From an uncultured Coprococcus sp. (GTDB taxonomy: Bacteria; Bacillota; Clostridia; Lachnospirales; Lachnospiraceae), in assembly GCA_934277375.1 (NCBI GenBank), contig CAKQTZ010000001.1, positions 399,838-463,837 of the forward strand: a stretch of 64,000 nt of DNA. Direction: 5' to 3'. Every line of letters starts with the position of its first letter. Position 1 is the stretch's first letter. Below the pieces are notes generated by a model. That model saw nothing but the letters and a program-made list of their open reading frames with translations. It ran no database searches and had not been told where the DNA came from. The position numbers and the translations under genes were made by a program. This document shows, one piece after another, positions 19,501 to 27,828 of the stretch.

Positions 19501-19708
19501 GAGAAAAGAGGCTGGATTCGAGGTTATGGACAAGATCACTGTATACGCTGACGGAAGCCAGAAGGCAAATGACATCATCGCAGCAAATGCGGATGCCATC
19601 ATCGGCGACGTTATGGCAACAGAGATCATCACCGGTTCGGTTGATGGTTACTCTAAGGAGTGGAACATCAATGGCGAGAAGGTAACTCTCGGAGTGAAGA
19701 AGAACTAA
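16541..19708 (+). CDS. ileS: Isoleucyl-tRNA synthetase, long eukaryote-like type
   Basis: 1055 aa. It charges tRNA-Ile with isoleucine. The class I signatures are HIGH (residues 55-58) and KMSKS (607-611). A CP1 editing domain lies between them and an anticodon-binding domain plus extended C-terminal region follow. The length, the N-terminal GGPPTANG-like motif and the conserved AGWDTHGLPVE mark it as the IleS2 (eukaryote-like) form rather than the 920-aa IleS1 form. IleS2 enzymes are often much less sensitive to mupirocin. That is family knowledge, not shown here. Expression is controlled by the T-box in front. Confidence 0.96.
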   Translation: MYDKVSTKLEFVNREQKVLDFWKENQVFEKSVEETKDLPTYTFYDGPPTANGKPHIGHVLTRVIKDMIPRYQTMKGHNVVRKAGWDTHGLPVELEVEKLLGIDGKEQIEEYGLEPFIQKCKESVWKYKGMWEEFSGKVGFWADMDNPYVTYHDDFIESEWWALKKIWDQGLLYKGFKIVPYCPRCGTPLSSHEVAQGYKTVKERSAVVRFKVIGEDAYFLAWTTTPWTLPSNVALCVNPDETYVKVKAADGYTYYLAQALADKVLGGLAKEAADDQAAVPAYEVLETYVGKDLEYKEYEPLYECVKPVCEKQHKKGHFITCDTYVTMTDGTGIVHIAPAFGEDDANVGRNYDLPFVQFVDGKGDLTEETPFAGMFVKDADPEVLKDLDARGLLFDAPKFEHEYPHCWRCDTPLIYYARDTWFIKMTAVRDKLVKNNDTVNWIPESIGKGRFGDWLKNVQDWGLSRNRYWGTPLNIWECECGCRHAIGSKEELRSMSDNCPENIELHRPFIDAVTIKCPECGKQMHRVTEVIDCWFDSGSMPFAQWHYPFENQDIFEKHFPADFISEAVDQTRGWFYSLMAISTLLFDKAPFKNVIVLGHVQDKDGQKMSKSKGNAVDPMEALNKYGADAIRWYFYSNSAPWLPNRFHEDAVVECQRKFMGTLWNTYAFYVLYANIDNFNPLEHELCYDKLSLMDKWLLSKLNSTVKAVDANLGAYKIPETTRVLEEFVDDMSNWYVRRGRERYWAKGMEQDKVNAYMTLYTALVTIAQTVAPMLPFMAEDIYQNLVRNIDKDAPLSVHLCLFPEVDEKMIDPELEVAMDEILKIVVLGRAARNTANIKNRQPIGKMYVKADKKLFGEEKAIIEDELNVKNVEFDDDVSAYTTYSFKPQLRTVGPKYGKHLGKIKEHLSALDGNAAMAELKAEGALKFEADGEEIVLTEADLLIDMAQMDGFVSEADGGVTVVIDTNLSEELLEEGFVREIVSKVQTMRKEAGFEVMDKITVYADGSQKANDIIAANADAIIGDVMATEIITGSVDGYSKEWNINGEKVTLGVKKN

Positions 19709-19736
19709 ATAGCAATTTTGCCCTTGAAGGGTTTTG

Positions 19737-19804
19737 AAGGATACATGACAATGGGAATCCGCAGCCTTGGTTTGCGGAATTCTCTGTGGCATGTATCCTT
19801 TCTT
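19737..19804 (+). terminator. Terminator after ileS
   Basis: AAGGATACATG (19737-19747) pairs with CATGTATCCTT (19790-19800), with an inner stem around AATCCGCA/TGCGGAATT. T-rich DNA follows. Confidence 0.7.
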
Positions 19805-19958
19805 GGTTATAATTATATTTTGTAAGCTTTTTAAAAATAATAGTGTATGTAGAGAAAAATTACATGCAAGGGAAATTTGTGCAAAGGGAATTACGATTTA
19901 TTAAGTTTGTGTATGTGGGGTGTTTGGAGTATATTATTGTATGAATAAATCGTATACA

Positions 19959-20183
19959 GGACTGCTATCAATGTGTAGATTGGCCTTGGGCTGGATGCTG
20001 TATATGCAAGACAGTAGCGAAATCGACTAAGCTTCAGTGCTTCCTGCCGAGGCGGAGGCAGCAACGTTCTTATCGCTGCCAGAGCCGAGTGCAGATGGAA
20101 GCAAGCTGAAGCTTGGGAAGATGAGCGTGTCTGCATATACAGCATCCGGCCCAAGGCCTCATAGTACAGTATAGAAGCAGTCC
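19959..20183 (+). ncRNA. 225-nt near-continuous hairpin, unassigned structured RNA or MITE-like element
   Basis: The outer stem GGACTGCT (19959-19966) pairs with AGCAGTCC (20176-20183). After an internal loop, a 27-bp arm begins with GGCCTTGGGC (from 19982) and ends near 20158, interrupted by one G-U pair and continued by GAC/GTC past a bulged A. A symmetric internal loop (16 and 14 nt) follows, then AAGCTTCAG/CTGAAGCTT, TGCTTCC/GGAAGCA and an apical GGCAGC/GCTGCC. The plan, long closing stem, central bubble and apical stem, resembles 6S RNA, but I see no sequence match. It ends 10 nt before the ribosome binding site of the next gene, so it may be its leader. Upstream, 19805-19958 is AT-rich with a TATTAT (19932-19937). 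Confidence 0.5.
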
Positions 20184-20208
20184 GTCCGTAAATCGAAGGA
20201 GACAAAAG

Positions 20209-21414
20209 ATGATCGCAATTTTTATCGCGCCATTTTACATAGCGTTAAATATATATTTGTTCTGGAGAATAAAGGGCTGGGTACAGGCCTATTTCCCGAA
20301 ACTCAAAGGCAGGAAGGGCTGGATAGTCCCGATAGTGTTATACGCATTTCTGGCGTCGGCGTTGGTGGTCGCATTCTTCCTGCCACAGGGAAGGTTCAGG
20401 CGAGGTATGAAGCTTGTGGGAAATTACTGGCTGGGTGTTCTGCTTTATATGATATTCTTCATAGTGATAGCCGAGCTTGGAAGATTCCTTCTGCTTCATG
20501 TATTCAGAGTGCGCAAAGACAAGATATGCGTGCCGCGGGTTCGCAGGATAGTGGGCTGTGTGTGCGCAACACTCATCATGTGTATTTCTCTCTGGGGAGT
20601 GGTAAATGCGAGACTTGTGCGGGTGACACCTTATGACGTGACCATCAACAAGGAAGTGCAGGACGAGAATGGTCAGAAGATGAAATCCATGAAGATAGTA
20701 TTGGTTGCAGATCTTCATCTTGGATACAACATAGGCGTCAGACAGGTTCAAAGAATAGTGAATTCCATAAATAAGCAGGATGCAGATCTTGTGCTGATAG
20801 CGGGAGATATATTTGACAACGAATGGGAAGCCGTTGACCAGCCGGAGGAGCTTGAGGAAATACTCCGGGGAATCAGATCAAAGTATGGAGTGTATGCCTG
20901 CTATGGCAACCATGATATACAGGAGCAGGTACTTGCCGGATTTACATTTGGCGGGCAGAAGGAAAAGACCAGCAGCCCTGAGATGGACGAGTTTATGGAG
21001 AAAGCGGGAATCACGCTTCTTCGCGACGAGGGAGTGCTGATAAACGATTCCATATACATCTATGGCCGCCGCGATGCCCACAGACCGGGAAATGGAGTCT
21101 CTGACAGAGTATCCGCAGACGAGATCACGAAAAATGTGGATAAGGCCAAAGCGATCATAGTCCTCGACCATGAACCGAAGGAGCTTGAGGAGCTGGCATC
21201 GGCAGGCGTGGATATGGATCTGTGCGGACACACCCATGATGGACAGATGTTTCCAGGCAACATACTTGTGGCGATGATGTGGGAAAATTCCTGCGGTTAC
21301 CTGAATGTCGAGGGCATGCACAACATAGTGACCTCCGGAGTCGGCGTGTTCGGCCCGGATATGAGAGTTGGAACCAAGGCGGAGATATGTCCGATAACGG
21401 TGCACTTTAAATGA
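20209..21414 (+). CDS. Membrane-bound metallophosphoesterase
   Basis: 401 aa. Three or four N-terminal transmembrane helices (about residues 1-135) precede a calcineurin-like phosphoesterase domain (about 160-395). Metal-binding motifs are visible in order: DLHLG, GDIFDN, GNHD and the later GHTHDGQ. This matches the YkuE/YpbG type of membrane phosphoesterase. Substrates in the family include phospholipids and nucleotides; none can be assigned here. The start at 20209 has GAAGGAGA upstream. The long hairpin described just before it may be part of its mRNA leader. Confidence 0.88.
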   Translation: MIAIFIAPFYIALNIYLFWRIKGWVQAYFPKLKGRKGWIVPIVLYAFLASALVVAFFLPQGRFRRGMKLVGNYWLGVLLYMIFFIVIAELGRFLLLHVFRVRKDKICVPRVRRIVGCVCATLIMCISLWGVVNARLVRVTPYDVTINKEVQDENGQKMKSMKIVLVADLHLGYNIGVRQVQRIVNSINKQDADLVLIAGDIFDNEWEAVDQPEELEEILRGIRSKYGVYACYGNHDIQEQVLAGFTFGGQKEKTSSPEMDEFMEKAGITLLRDEGVLINDSIYIYGRRDAHRPGNGVSDRVSADEITKNVDKAKAIIVLDHEPKELEELASAGVDMDLCGHTHDGQMFPGNILVAMMWENSCGYLNVEGMHNIVTSGVGVFGPDMRVGTKAEICPITVHFK

Positions 21415-21609
21415 CGACCACACCACATAATATTCCGCCAACCGCCCACATAACTTAATTAATAAAGGAAAATAACCATAACACCACAATACTCTGGACT
21501 TTGTGGCAAAAATACAGTAAATTTACGGGTATATAAACTGATTCGGGACAAAAAAGAGGGGAGCGCCGGGTCGGATAATATGGATAACCTGGAAAGAGGA
21601 GGCGGTTGT

Positions 21610-23337
21610 ATGGAAAAGTTAAATGAGATCGTGTCGGCGGTGGATGGATTTGTCTGGGGACCGGTCATGCTGGTGCTTCTGGTTGGAACGGGAATATTTC
21701 TGACGATCAGAACAGGATTTCTTCCCTGGAGGAATCTCGGCTATGCGTTGAAGAGTACACTTAGCAAGGAGGCAAGGACAAAGAGCAGAGGAACCGGAGA
21801 CGTGTCACCATTTTCGGCACTGACCACTGCGCTTGCTGCAACCATAGGAACGGGAAATATCGTTGGTGTTGCGACGGCCATGGTATCGGGAGGCCCGGGA
21901 GCACTGGTGTGGATGTGGATATCCGCAGCATTTGGACTGACATCCAAGTTCTCAGAGTGCATGCTTGCTATCAAGTACCGTGAGGTGAATGCCAAGGGCG
22001 AGATGAGCGGCGGTCCTATGTATACTATGAAGAAAGCATTCAAGCATAAGAAGTTTGGCGCAGTGCTGGGCTGGCTGTTTGCACTCTTTGCAGTCATCGC
22101 CTCATTTGGAATAGGAAATATGACACAGGCCAATTCCATATCTGAATCTCTTAGCAGCACATTCAGCGTGCCTACATATGTGACAGGAATCATACTTACG
22201 GTTTTTGCCCTTCTTATAATAGTTGGAGGAATCAAGACCATATCTAAGGTGTCATCAGTTGTTGTTCCTTTGATGGCGATATTCTATGTTGTAGCCGGAC
22301 TTATTGTAATAATCATCAATATCCAGAATCTTCCGGCAGGAGTTGCCATGATATTCAAGATGGCATTCTCAGTCAAGGCAGTCGGTGGTGGTCTGTGTGG
22401 TACGATCACAGCAGCTATGATGAATGCCATGAGATTCGGTGTTGCCAGAGGAGTATTCTCAAATGAAGCTGGAATGGGTTCTGCGGCCATCACAGCGGCA
22501 GCTGCCACAACAGACAATCCTGTCCGTCAGGGTTACATCAATATGACCGGTACATTCTGGGATACCATAGTAGTATGTACCATCACAGGTCTCTGTATCG
22601 CATCATCGGGTGTGCTTGGTATTACTGAGAACAGTACAAAGGGCAGCTATCAGGTGAGCGGAACGGAGGTTACTGTGGAGGCTGTTGATTCTGACAACAA
22701 GACTACCACGACGGATTATACATATGAATTCACAGATGACCAGCTCATTCTGACAGATACATCCAATTCGTCAAATACACTGACGCTTTCAGTCCTTCCA
22801 TCCGATGAACTCAACAAGGATGAGAATACGAAGCTTGCAAGTGAGCTTGCGGTGGAGGAGAGCCAGGCAGCCATAGGAAGTCTTACCGGTACATGGACTG
22901 ATGCAGCCGGAAACCATTATACATTTGCTGAGGATGGAACATTTGCCTGCTCAATAGTCATAAAAGGTGCGGCTCTCACGATCCTGTCATTTGGCTCTGC
23001 ACTTGGCAAGGTGGGAGGCTGGCTCGTAACTATAGGAATTGTGCTCTTCGCATTCTCCACGATCCTTGGATGGGAGTATCACGGAGAGAAGGCATTCGAG
23101 TACCTGTTCAAGTCACACAAGTACAATATGATATACAGGATAGTGTTCTCGCTCGTTGTATACGTAGGCGCGACGATATCACTGGATCTTGTATGGAACT
23201 TCTCAGATATAGCGAATGCGCTCATGGCGATTCCGAACCTTATCTGCCTGCTGGCATTAAGCGGAGAGATCGCAAAGGATATGAAGGAATTCCAGGCGGT
23301 TATCAAAGCGGAGAAGGCTGAGAAAGCAGCAGAGTAA
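21610..23337 (+). CDS. Alanine/glycine:cation symporter (AGCS) with inserted outer domain
   Basis: 575 aa; AGCS members are usually 440-490 aa. The core shows the family motifs TALAATIGTGNIVGVATA (about residues 75-92), a GPGALVWMW segment, and NEAGMGSA near the middle. A stretch of about 110 residues (338-450) interrupts the transporter between two membrane helices. It is polar and rich in Thr, Ser and Asp, and contains GTWTDAAGNHYTFAEDGTF (from residue 427), a pattern of beta-rich lipocalin-like or DUF5640-type domains. It would face outside. ATG 21610 is preferred because GAGGAGG lies just before it. The core should import alanine or glycine with Na+ or H+. Confidence 0.88.
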   Translation: MEKLNEIVSAVDGFVWGPVMLVLLVGTGIFLTIRTGFLPWRNLGYALKSTLSKEARTKSRGTGDVSPFSALTTALAATIGTGNIVGVATAMVSGGPGALVWMWISAAFGLTSKFSECMLAIKYREVNAKGEMSGGPMYTMKKAFKHKKFGAVLGWLFALFAVIASFGIGNMTQANSISESLSSTFSVPTYVTGIILTVFALLIIVGGIKTISKVSSVVVPLMAIFYVVAGLIVIIINIQNLPAGVAMIFKMAFSVKAVGGGLCGTITAAMMNAMRFGVARGVFSNEAGMGSAAITAAAATTDNPVRQGYINMTGTFWDTIVVCTITGLCIASSGVLGITENSTKGSYQVSGTEVTVEAVDSDNKTTTTDYTYEFTDDQLILTDTSNSSNTLTLSVLPSDELNKDENTKLASELAVEESQAAIGSLTGTWTDAAGNHYTFAEDGTFACSIVIKGAALTILSFGSALGKVGGWLVTIGIVLFAFSTILGWEYHGEKAFEYLFKSHKYNMIYRIVFSLVVYVGATISLDLVWNFSDIANALMAIPNLICLLALSGEIAKDMKEFQAVIKAEKAEKAAE

Positions 23338-23405
23338 AATATGTATAAGAAAGAGGCTGGTAAACCAGTGTATAGGCTTGTTCTATATAGAAATTGAAAA
23401 TAGTT

Positions 23406-23449
23406 AAGGGAAAGCTGCCCAGATAAAGACGGCTTTCCCTTATTTTTTA
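23406..23449 (+). terminator. Terminator after the AGCS symporter
   Basis: AAGGGAAAGC (23406-23415) and GCTTTCCCTT (23432-23441) form a 10-bp stem followed by TATTTTTTA. Confidence 0.85.
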
Positions 23450-23627
23450 TATTCTCTTAACCAGACTTTATACTTACTTTATTTTTTGTCCAAATTATGT
23501 TCATAAGTGGTGGGTATTATATACAACAGATAGTAAGGTGGATGCATGGATAGAATATCGGACGATGGATACAACAAATGTCTGATATGGATAGAAAATA
23601 AAACTTGCAACAGAGAGGTTGACATAT

Positions 23628-25388
23628 ATGAGCAGAGTAATAGGAATAGATCTGGGAACAACAAATAGCTGTGTGGCAGTTCTTGAGGGCGATCAGCCAA
23701 CTGTCATACCGAATTCGGAGGGCGGCAGGACCACACCTTCCATAGTCGCCATCACAAAGGATGGAGAAAGACTGGTGGGCGAAGCCGCCAGGAGACAGAT
23801 GACTGTGAATGTGGACAGAACTATCACATCCATCAAGAGAGCGATGGGAACAACATACAGAAAGAGGATAGACGGCAAGGATTATTCGCCGCAGGAGATA
23901 TCGGCCATCATACTTGCAAAGCTGAAAAGCGATGCGGAGAGTTATCTGGGCGGACCGGTGACGGACGCGGTAATAACAGTCCCGGCTTACTTCGACGACA
24001 GCCAGAGACAGGCCACCAAGGATGCCGGAAGAATAGCGGGTCTGAATGTGCTTCGAATCATAAATGAGCCTACATCGGCGGCTCTTGCCTATGGTCTTGA
24101 CAATGGACAGGCGCAGAAGATACTTGTATATGATCTGGGCGGAGGAACATTTGACGTGTCTGTTATAGAGATAGGGGACAGTGTTATAGAGGTTCTTGCC
24201 ACCGCGGGAGACAATCATCTGGGCGGAGATGATTTTGATGAGAGATTGCTGGATCACGTCATCAAGACCTTTAAAAAGGAGACAAAGGTCAATCTGGCGA
24301 AGGATATCACGGCGTCCCAGCGAGTGAGGGAAGCCTGTGAGAATGCCAAGAAGGAGCTTTCATTTGCGCAGACGGCACACATCAATCTGCCATTTATATC
24401 GACAGTGAAGAATCAGCCGGTGCATCTGGATATGACGATTACCAGGGAACAGTTCAACGAGCTCACCTATGATCTGGTGGAGAGAACGGCGGGACCCGTG
24501 AATCAGGCATTATCCGATGCGGGCATAACGAGAAATCAGATAGATAAAGTACTGCTGGTGGGTGGTTCCACTCGTATACCGGCGGTCGTGGACAAGGTTC
24601 GTGCCATAACCGGCAGGGAGCCTTCCAAGAATATGAACCCGGATGAGTGCGTTGCCTTGGGTGCGGCGGTTCAGGGAAGCAAGCTCAGCGGCGAGCTCAC
24701 TGTGTCGAACAAGGTGAATGACATTCTCCTCATGGATGTGACTCCTCTTTCACTGTCCATCGAGACCCTCGGAGGCGTGGCAAATGTCATTATTCCGAGA
24801 AATTCAGCCATTCCTACCAGGGCGTCGAAGATATTTACCACTGCTGGCAATTTTCAGAGGGATGTCGAGATCAAGGTGTACCAGGGCGAGAGACATTTCA
24901 CAAGGGACAACAAGCTGCTGGGCAACTTTAGACTCAGCGGTATCAAGAGAGCCATGGCGGGAGTTCCTCAGATCGAGGTCACATTTGACATGGATGCAAA
25001 TGGTATCCTCAAGGTTTCAGCTAAGGATCTTGGCAGGGGCGTGGAACAGCAGATAGTGATCACATCCAGCACCAACCTTTCAGAGGAGGAGATTCGAAGA
25101 GCCAGGGAGGATGCGAAGAAGTACGAGGATGATGTGGCTGGAGCCAGGGAGTTCAAAGACATTATGAACGAGGCCGAGGCGTATGTATATAAGGTAGAGA
25201 ATCTTCTTGAGACCAAGGGAGCGCAGCTTGACAAGAAGGAAATTAAGCGGATCAAGAGCGACTGTGAGTATCTGAAGAAGCTTGTGACACGAACCGATAT
25301 GAACCATGTCGATGACGTGGAGATGGGCAGGATGAAGGAAGCCTACAGGCAGCTTCAGGAGTCTGCAGAGAAGCTGGAGACAATGTAG
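23628..25388 (+). CDS. Hsp70-family chaperone, DnaK paralogue
   Basis: 586 aa. The ATPase domain (about 1-365) has [14 protein letters not shown] at the start and [12 protein letters not shown] in the middle. A substrate-binding domain follows, with [14 protein letters not shown] at its beginning. The C-terminal lid is shorter than in the main DnaK (about 610-620 aa) and lacks the usual acidic EEVD-like or Gly-rich tail. No hrcA, grpE or dnaJ of the main heat-shock operon is beside it. Instead it leads a four-gene operon that ends with a J-domain protein, so it is likely a specialised chaperone working with that partner. ATG 23628 is used, with AGAGAGG before it. Confidence 0.88.
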   Translation: MSRVIGIDLGTTNSCVAVLEGDQPTVIPNSEGGRTTPSIVAITKDGERLVGEAARRQMTVNVDRTITSIKRAMGTTYRKRIDGKDYSPQEISAIILAKLKSDAESYLGGPVTDAVITVPAYFDDSQRQATKDAGRIAGLNVLRIINEPTSAALAYGLDNGQAQKILVYDLGGGTFDVSVIEIGDSVIEVLATAGDNHLGGDDFDERLLDHVIKTFKKETKVNLAKDITASQRVREACENAKKELSFAQTAHINLPFISTVKNQPVHLDMTITREQFNELTYDLVERTAGPVNQALSDAGITRNQIDKVLLVGGSTRIPAVVDKVRAITGREPSKNMNPDECVALGAAVQGSKLSGELTVSNKVNDILLMDVTPLSLSIETLGGVANVIIPRNSAIPTRASKIFTTAGNFQRDVEIKVYQGERHFTRDNKLLGNFRLSGIKRAMAGVPQIEVTFDMDANGILKVSAKDLGRGVEQQIVITSSTNLSEEEIRRAREDAKKYEDDVAGAREFKDIMNEAEAYVYKVENLLETKGAQLDKKEIKRIKSDCEYLKKLVTRTDMNHVDDVEMGRMKEAYRQLQESAEKLETM

Positions 25389-25412
25389 GAAATTGCGAGG
25401 AGAACGGTGATT

Positions 25413-25808
25413 ATGAAAGACAAATTTATAAGATTTATGAGATCCAGGTACGGCAACGATCAGTTGTCATCATTTCTTACCTGGGGTGGATTGATATTTA
25501 TGGTGCTGGATGCATTTATCAAGACAGGGATATTTTATTTCCTTGGACTTTTCATGTTCGCTTATGGATATGTGCGGATCATGTCCAAGAACTATGACAA
25601 GCGCGCGGCTCAGAACAGATGGTTTATGGAGCACACCGCGGGCGTGAGAAATATATTTAAGCGCGCGAAGAAACAGAAGGAAGCCGGCAAGGAATACAAG
25701 ATATTTGTCTGCAGCAAATGTCAGCAGATGATCAGAGTTCCAAGGGGCAAGGGCAAGATAGAGATCAGATGTCCTAAGTGTGGCAACAGATTTGTGAAGA
25801 AGTCTTAG
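25413..25808 (+). CDS. Small membrane protein with C-terminal zinc ribbon
   Basis: 131 aa. Hydrophobic segments span about residues 20-55, followed by a basic linker and a C-terminal zinc ribbon with CSKC and CPKC pairs 17 residues apart. It lies 24 nt after the Hsp70 gene and belongs to the same operon. ATG 25413 is chosen over GTG 25407, which is closer to the AGGAG. The protein could tether the chaperone system to the membrane, but this is only suggested by its position. Confidence 0.65.
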   Translation: MKDKFIRFMRSRYGNDQLSSFLTWGGLIFMVLDAFIKTGIFYFLGLFMFAYGYVRIMSKNYDKRAAQNRWFMEHTAGVRNIFKRAKKQKEAGKEYKIFVCSKCQQMIRVPRGKGKIEIRCPKCGNRFVKKS

Positions 25809-25861
25809 TGATGATGCGGACTTTAGATATTTGAGTTGAAATACAGTGTGGAGATAGAGAA

Positions 25862-26761
25862 ATGTTTGGATATATCGTGGTGAACCAGCCTGAGCTTAAG
25901 ATGAAAGAATACGATGAATACCGCAGGTATTACTGTGGTCTGTGCAAATCATTGAAGGACAGATACGGTGCGAGAGGACAGATAAGTCTCAGCTATGATA
26001 TGACATTTCTGGTCCTTCTTCTGACGGGACTGTATGAACCGGAGAAGCACTCAGGCAGCAGAAGATGTATTGCACACCCGACATCGAAGCATACTTATGT
26101 GCAGAATGAGTACACGGACTATGTGGCGGACATGAATGTGATACTTACTTATTACAAATGCATAGATGACTGGGATGATGAGCATATGCTCACCCGCAAG
26201 CTGTATGCGGATGTGCTGCTTGCAGGAAAAAATGGCAGGAGGCTCAAGGAAGATTATCCACAGAAGATCCAGATTATAGCGGAGAATCTCAAGGCGATAA
26301 GCGAGCTGGAGGAGGCGGGATCCGATGACATGGATGCATTGTCAGGGCATTTTGGCAATATAATGGCAGAGATCTGTGCCCCGAAACATGATGAGTGGGA
26401 ATCATATCTCCGCACCATAGGCTATTATCTGGGAAAATATGTCTACATAATGGACGCGTATGACGATATAGAGAAGGATATAGGTGCTGGAAATTACAAT
26501 CCCTTCGTGTGCAGGCTTGCGCATGAGCTGGATATTGATGTACAATCAGTGGGTGTGGATAACCCCATAGAACAGGACAAATGGCAGGAGCTTGCAGAGT
26601 GGACTAAGGATGTTCTGATGATGATGGTGGCACCACTTGCAAAAGAGTATGAGATGCTTCCTATTATTGAGAATGTAGGAATACTCAGAAACATAATATA
26701 CTCAGGAATATGGGAAGCATATTATGCGACCACAAATAGAAGATGCGGCGATGAGGAATAG
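25862..26761 (+). CDS. DUF5685-family protein
   Basis: 299 aa, mostly helical and soluble. The N-terminal FGYIVVNQPELKMKEY followed by YYCGLCKSLKDRYG is the recognisable start of the DUF5685 family. Later segments such as DAYDDIEKDIGAGNYNPF are conserved in style and rich in acidic and His/Cys residues, hinting at metal or prenyl-like binding without proof. It sits between the zinc-ribbon membrane protein and the J-domain gene; the TAG stop is 3 nt before the next ATG, so translation is coupled. In related genomes this family is often next to J-domain genes, as far as I recall. Function is unknown. Confidence 0.75.
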   Translation: MFGYIVVNQPELKMKEYDEYRRYYCGLCKSLKDRYGARGQISLSYDMTFLVLLLTGLYEPEKHSGSRRCIAHPTSKHTYVQNEYTDYVADMNVILTYYKCIDDWDDEHMLTRKLYADVLLAGKNGRRLKEDYPQKIQIIAENLKAISELEEAGSDDMDALSGHFGNIMAEICAPKHDEWESYLRTIGYYLGKYVYIMDAYDDIEKDIGAGNYNPFVCRLAHELDIDVQSVGVDNPIEQDKWQELAEWTKDVLMMMVAPLAKEYEMLPIIENVGILRNIIYSGIWEAYYATTNRRCGDEE

Positions 26762-26764
26762 ATT

Positions 26765-27568
26765 ATGAAAGATCCTTACGAGGTGCTGGGCCTCAAAAGA
26801 GGTGCCAGTGAAGAAGAAGTTAAAAAAGCATATAGACGGCTGAGCCGGAAGTATCATCCGGATGCGAACATCAACAATCCTCACAAGGATGAGGCTGAGG
26901 AAAAGTTCAAGGAGATACAGCAGGCGTACAAGTCCATTGTGAGCGGCGAGGCAGACCGTGCAAGCTACGGCGGTGCAAGCGGTGGCTACGGATCTGGAAG
27001 TTCACAGGGCTATGGCGGAGGTTATGGAGCGGGTGGTTCATATGGTGGAAGCTCTTATGGCGGTTCGTCGGGAGGCTACGGACAGTACGATGATCCATTT
27101 GGCGGTTTTGGCGGATTTGGACCATTTGGATTCGGCGGTTATCAGAGACAGAATGATTACGATCCGAATGACAAGGATTCCAGATATTTTCAGGCGGCGA
27201 AGAGCTACATGAACAGTGGAAGCTATGAGGAGGCGAAGAACGTCCTCAATCAGATAGATAACCATGATGCCAGGTGGCATTATTACAGTGGTGTGTGCAA
27301 TGCCGGGCTTGGCAATCAGATAAGAGCTATGGAGATGCTGAAGCGCGCCATGGAGCTTGAGCCGGGCAATCAGGAATACCGCCAGGCGTATGAGTCCATC
27401 AAGAGTGGACGTCAGTGGTACATGGACAGAGGAGCCGGATATGGAATGGATATGCCTACTGGCGGAAAGTTCTGCAATAACCTCTGTACCATATGTGCGC
27501 TCATGTCTTGCTGTATGGGCGGTATGCCTTGCGTGTGCTGCATGCCTGGTGGATACGGTAGAAGTTAG
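26765..27568 (+). CDS. J-domain protein with GGY-rich linker, TPR-like part and Cys-rich tail
   Basis: 267 aa. A J domain occupies residues 1-65 with the HPD motif at 31-33, which stimulates Hsp70 ATPase. A Gly/Tyr/Ser-rich linker (about 65-130) follows, then two or three TPR-like helices (about 145-220). The last 30 residues from C237 carry eight cysteines in close pairs (CTIC, SCC, CVCC). There is no DnaJ zinc-finger domain with CxxCxGxG repeats. It is the natural co-chaperone of the Hsp70 paralogue at the head of the operon. The Cys-rich tail may bind metal or be lipidated; this is undecided. Confidence 0.85.
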   Translation: MKDPYEVLGLKRGASEEEVKKAYRRLSRKYHPDANINNPHKDEAEEKFKEIQQAYKSIVSGEADRASYGGASGGYGSGSSQGYGGGYGAGGSYGGSSYGGSSGGYGQYDDPFGGFGGFGPFGFGGYQRQNDYDPNDKDSRYFQAAKSYMNSGSYEEAKNVLNQIDNHDARWHYYSGVCNAGLGNQIRAMEMLKRAMELEPGNQEYRQAYESIKSGRQWYMDRGAGYGMDMPTGGKFCNNLCTICALMSCCMGGMPCVCCMPGGYGRS

Positions 27569-27570
27569 AT

Positions 27571-27612
27571 AACGACCTCCCTGGGAGTCGCCTCTCCCAG
27601 GGAGGTCGTTCG
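27571..27612 (+). terminator. Strong hairpin terminator of the Hsp70/J operon
   Basis: A perfect 17-bp stem, AACGACCTCCCTGGGAG (27571-27587) with its complement at 27594-27610, and a 6-nt loop. The T-run after it is weak. Confidence 0.8.
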
Positions 27613-27743
27613 TGTCTTATATTGTCCACCAATAAAATTCGATATTATCAGACATTTACAGGCATTTTATGTAAAAAAACTGCAAATTCTATTTGACTAT
27701 AGTCTAATTTTATAGTGCAAATTAATAAATTTTTCCTCACGTA

Positions 27744-27772
27744 TTGTTAAAAAAAAGGGTTGATGATAGAAT
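27744..27772 (+). promoter_or_regulatory. Sigma-A promoter for the glucan phosphorylase
   Basis: TTGTTA (27744-27749), 17-nt spacer, TAGAAT (27767-27772), about 50 nt before the start region of the phosphorylase. Confidence 0.6.
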
Positions 27773-27828
27773 AAAACAGTGAAAATGGAAAAAAATATAT
27801 CTATTTATCCAAGGAGGGAATGAATCAG

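Noticed and set aside
19891..20205. 104-aa minus-strand ORF
   Set aside because: It covers the two arms of the long hairpin and has no ribosome binding site or domain.
23628..25388. Main housekeeping dnaK
   Set aside because: No hrcA, grpE or classical dnaJ nearby, and the C-terminal lid is short.
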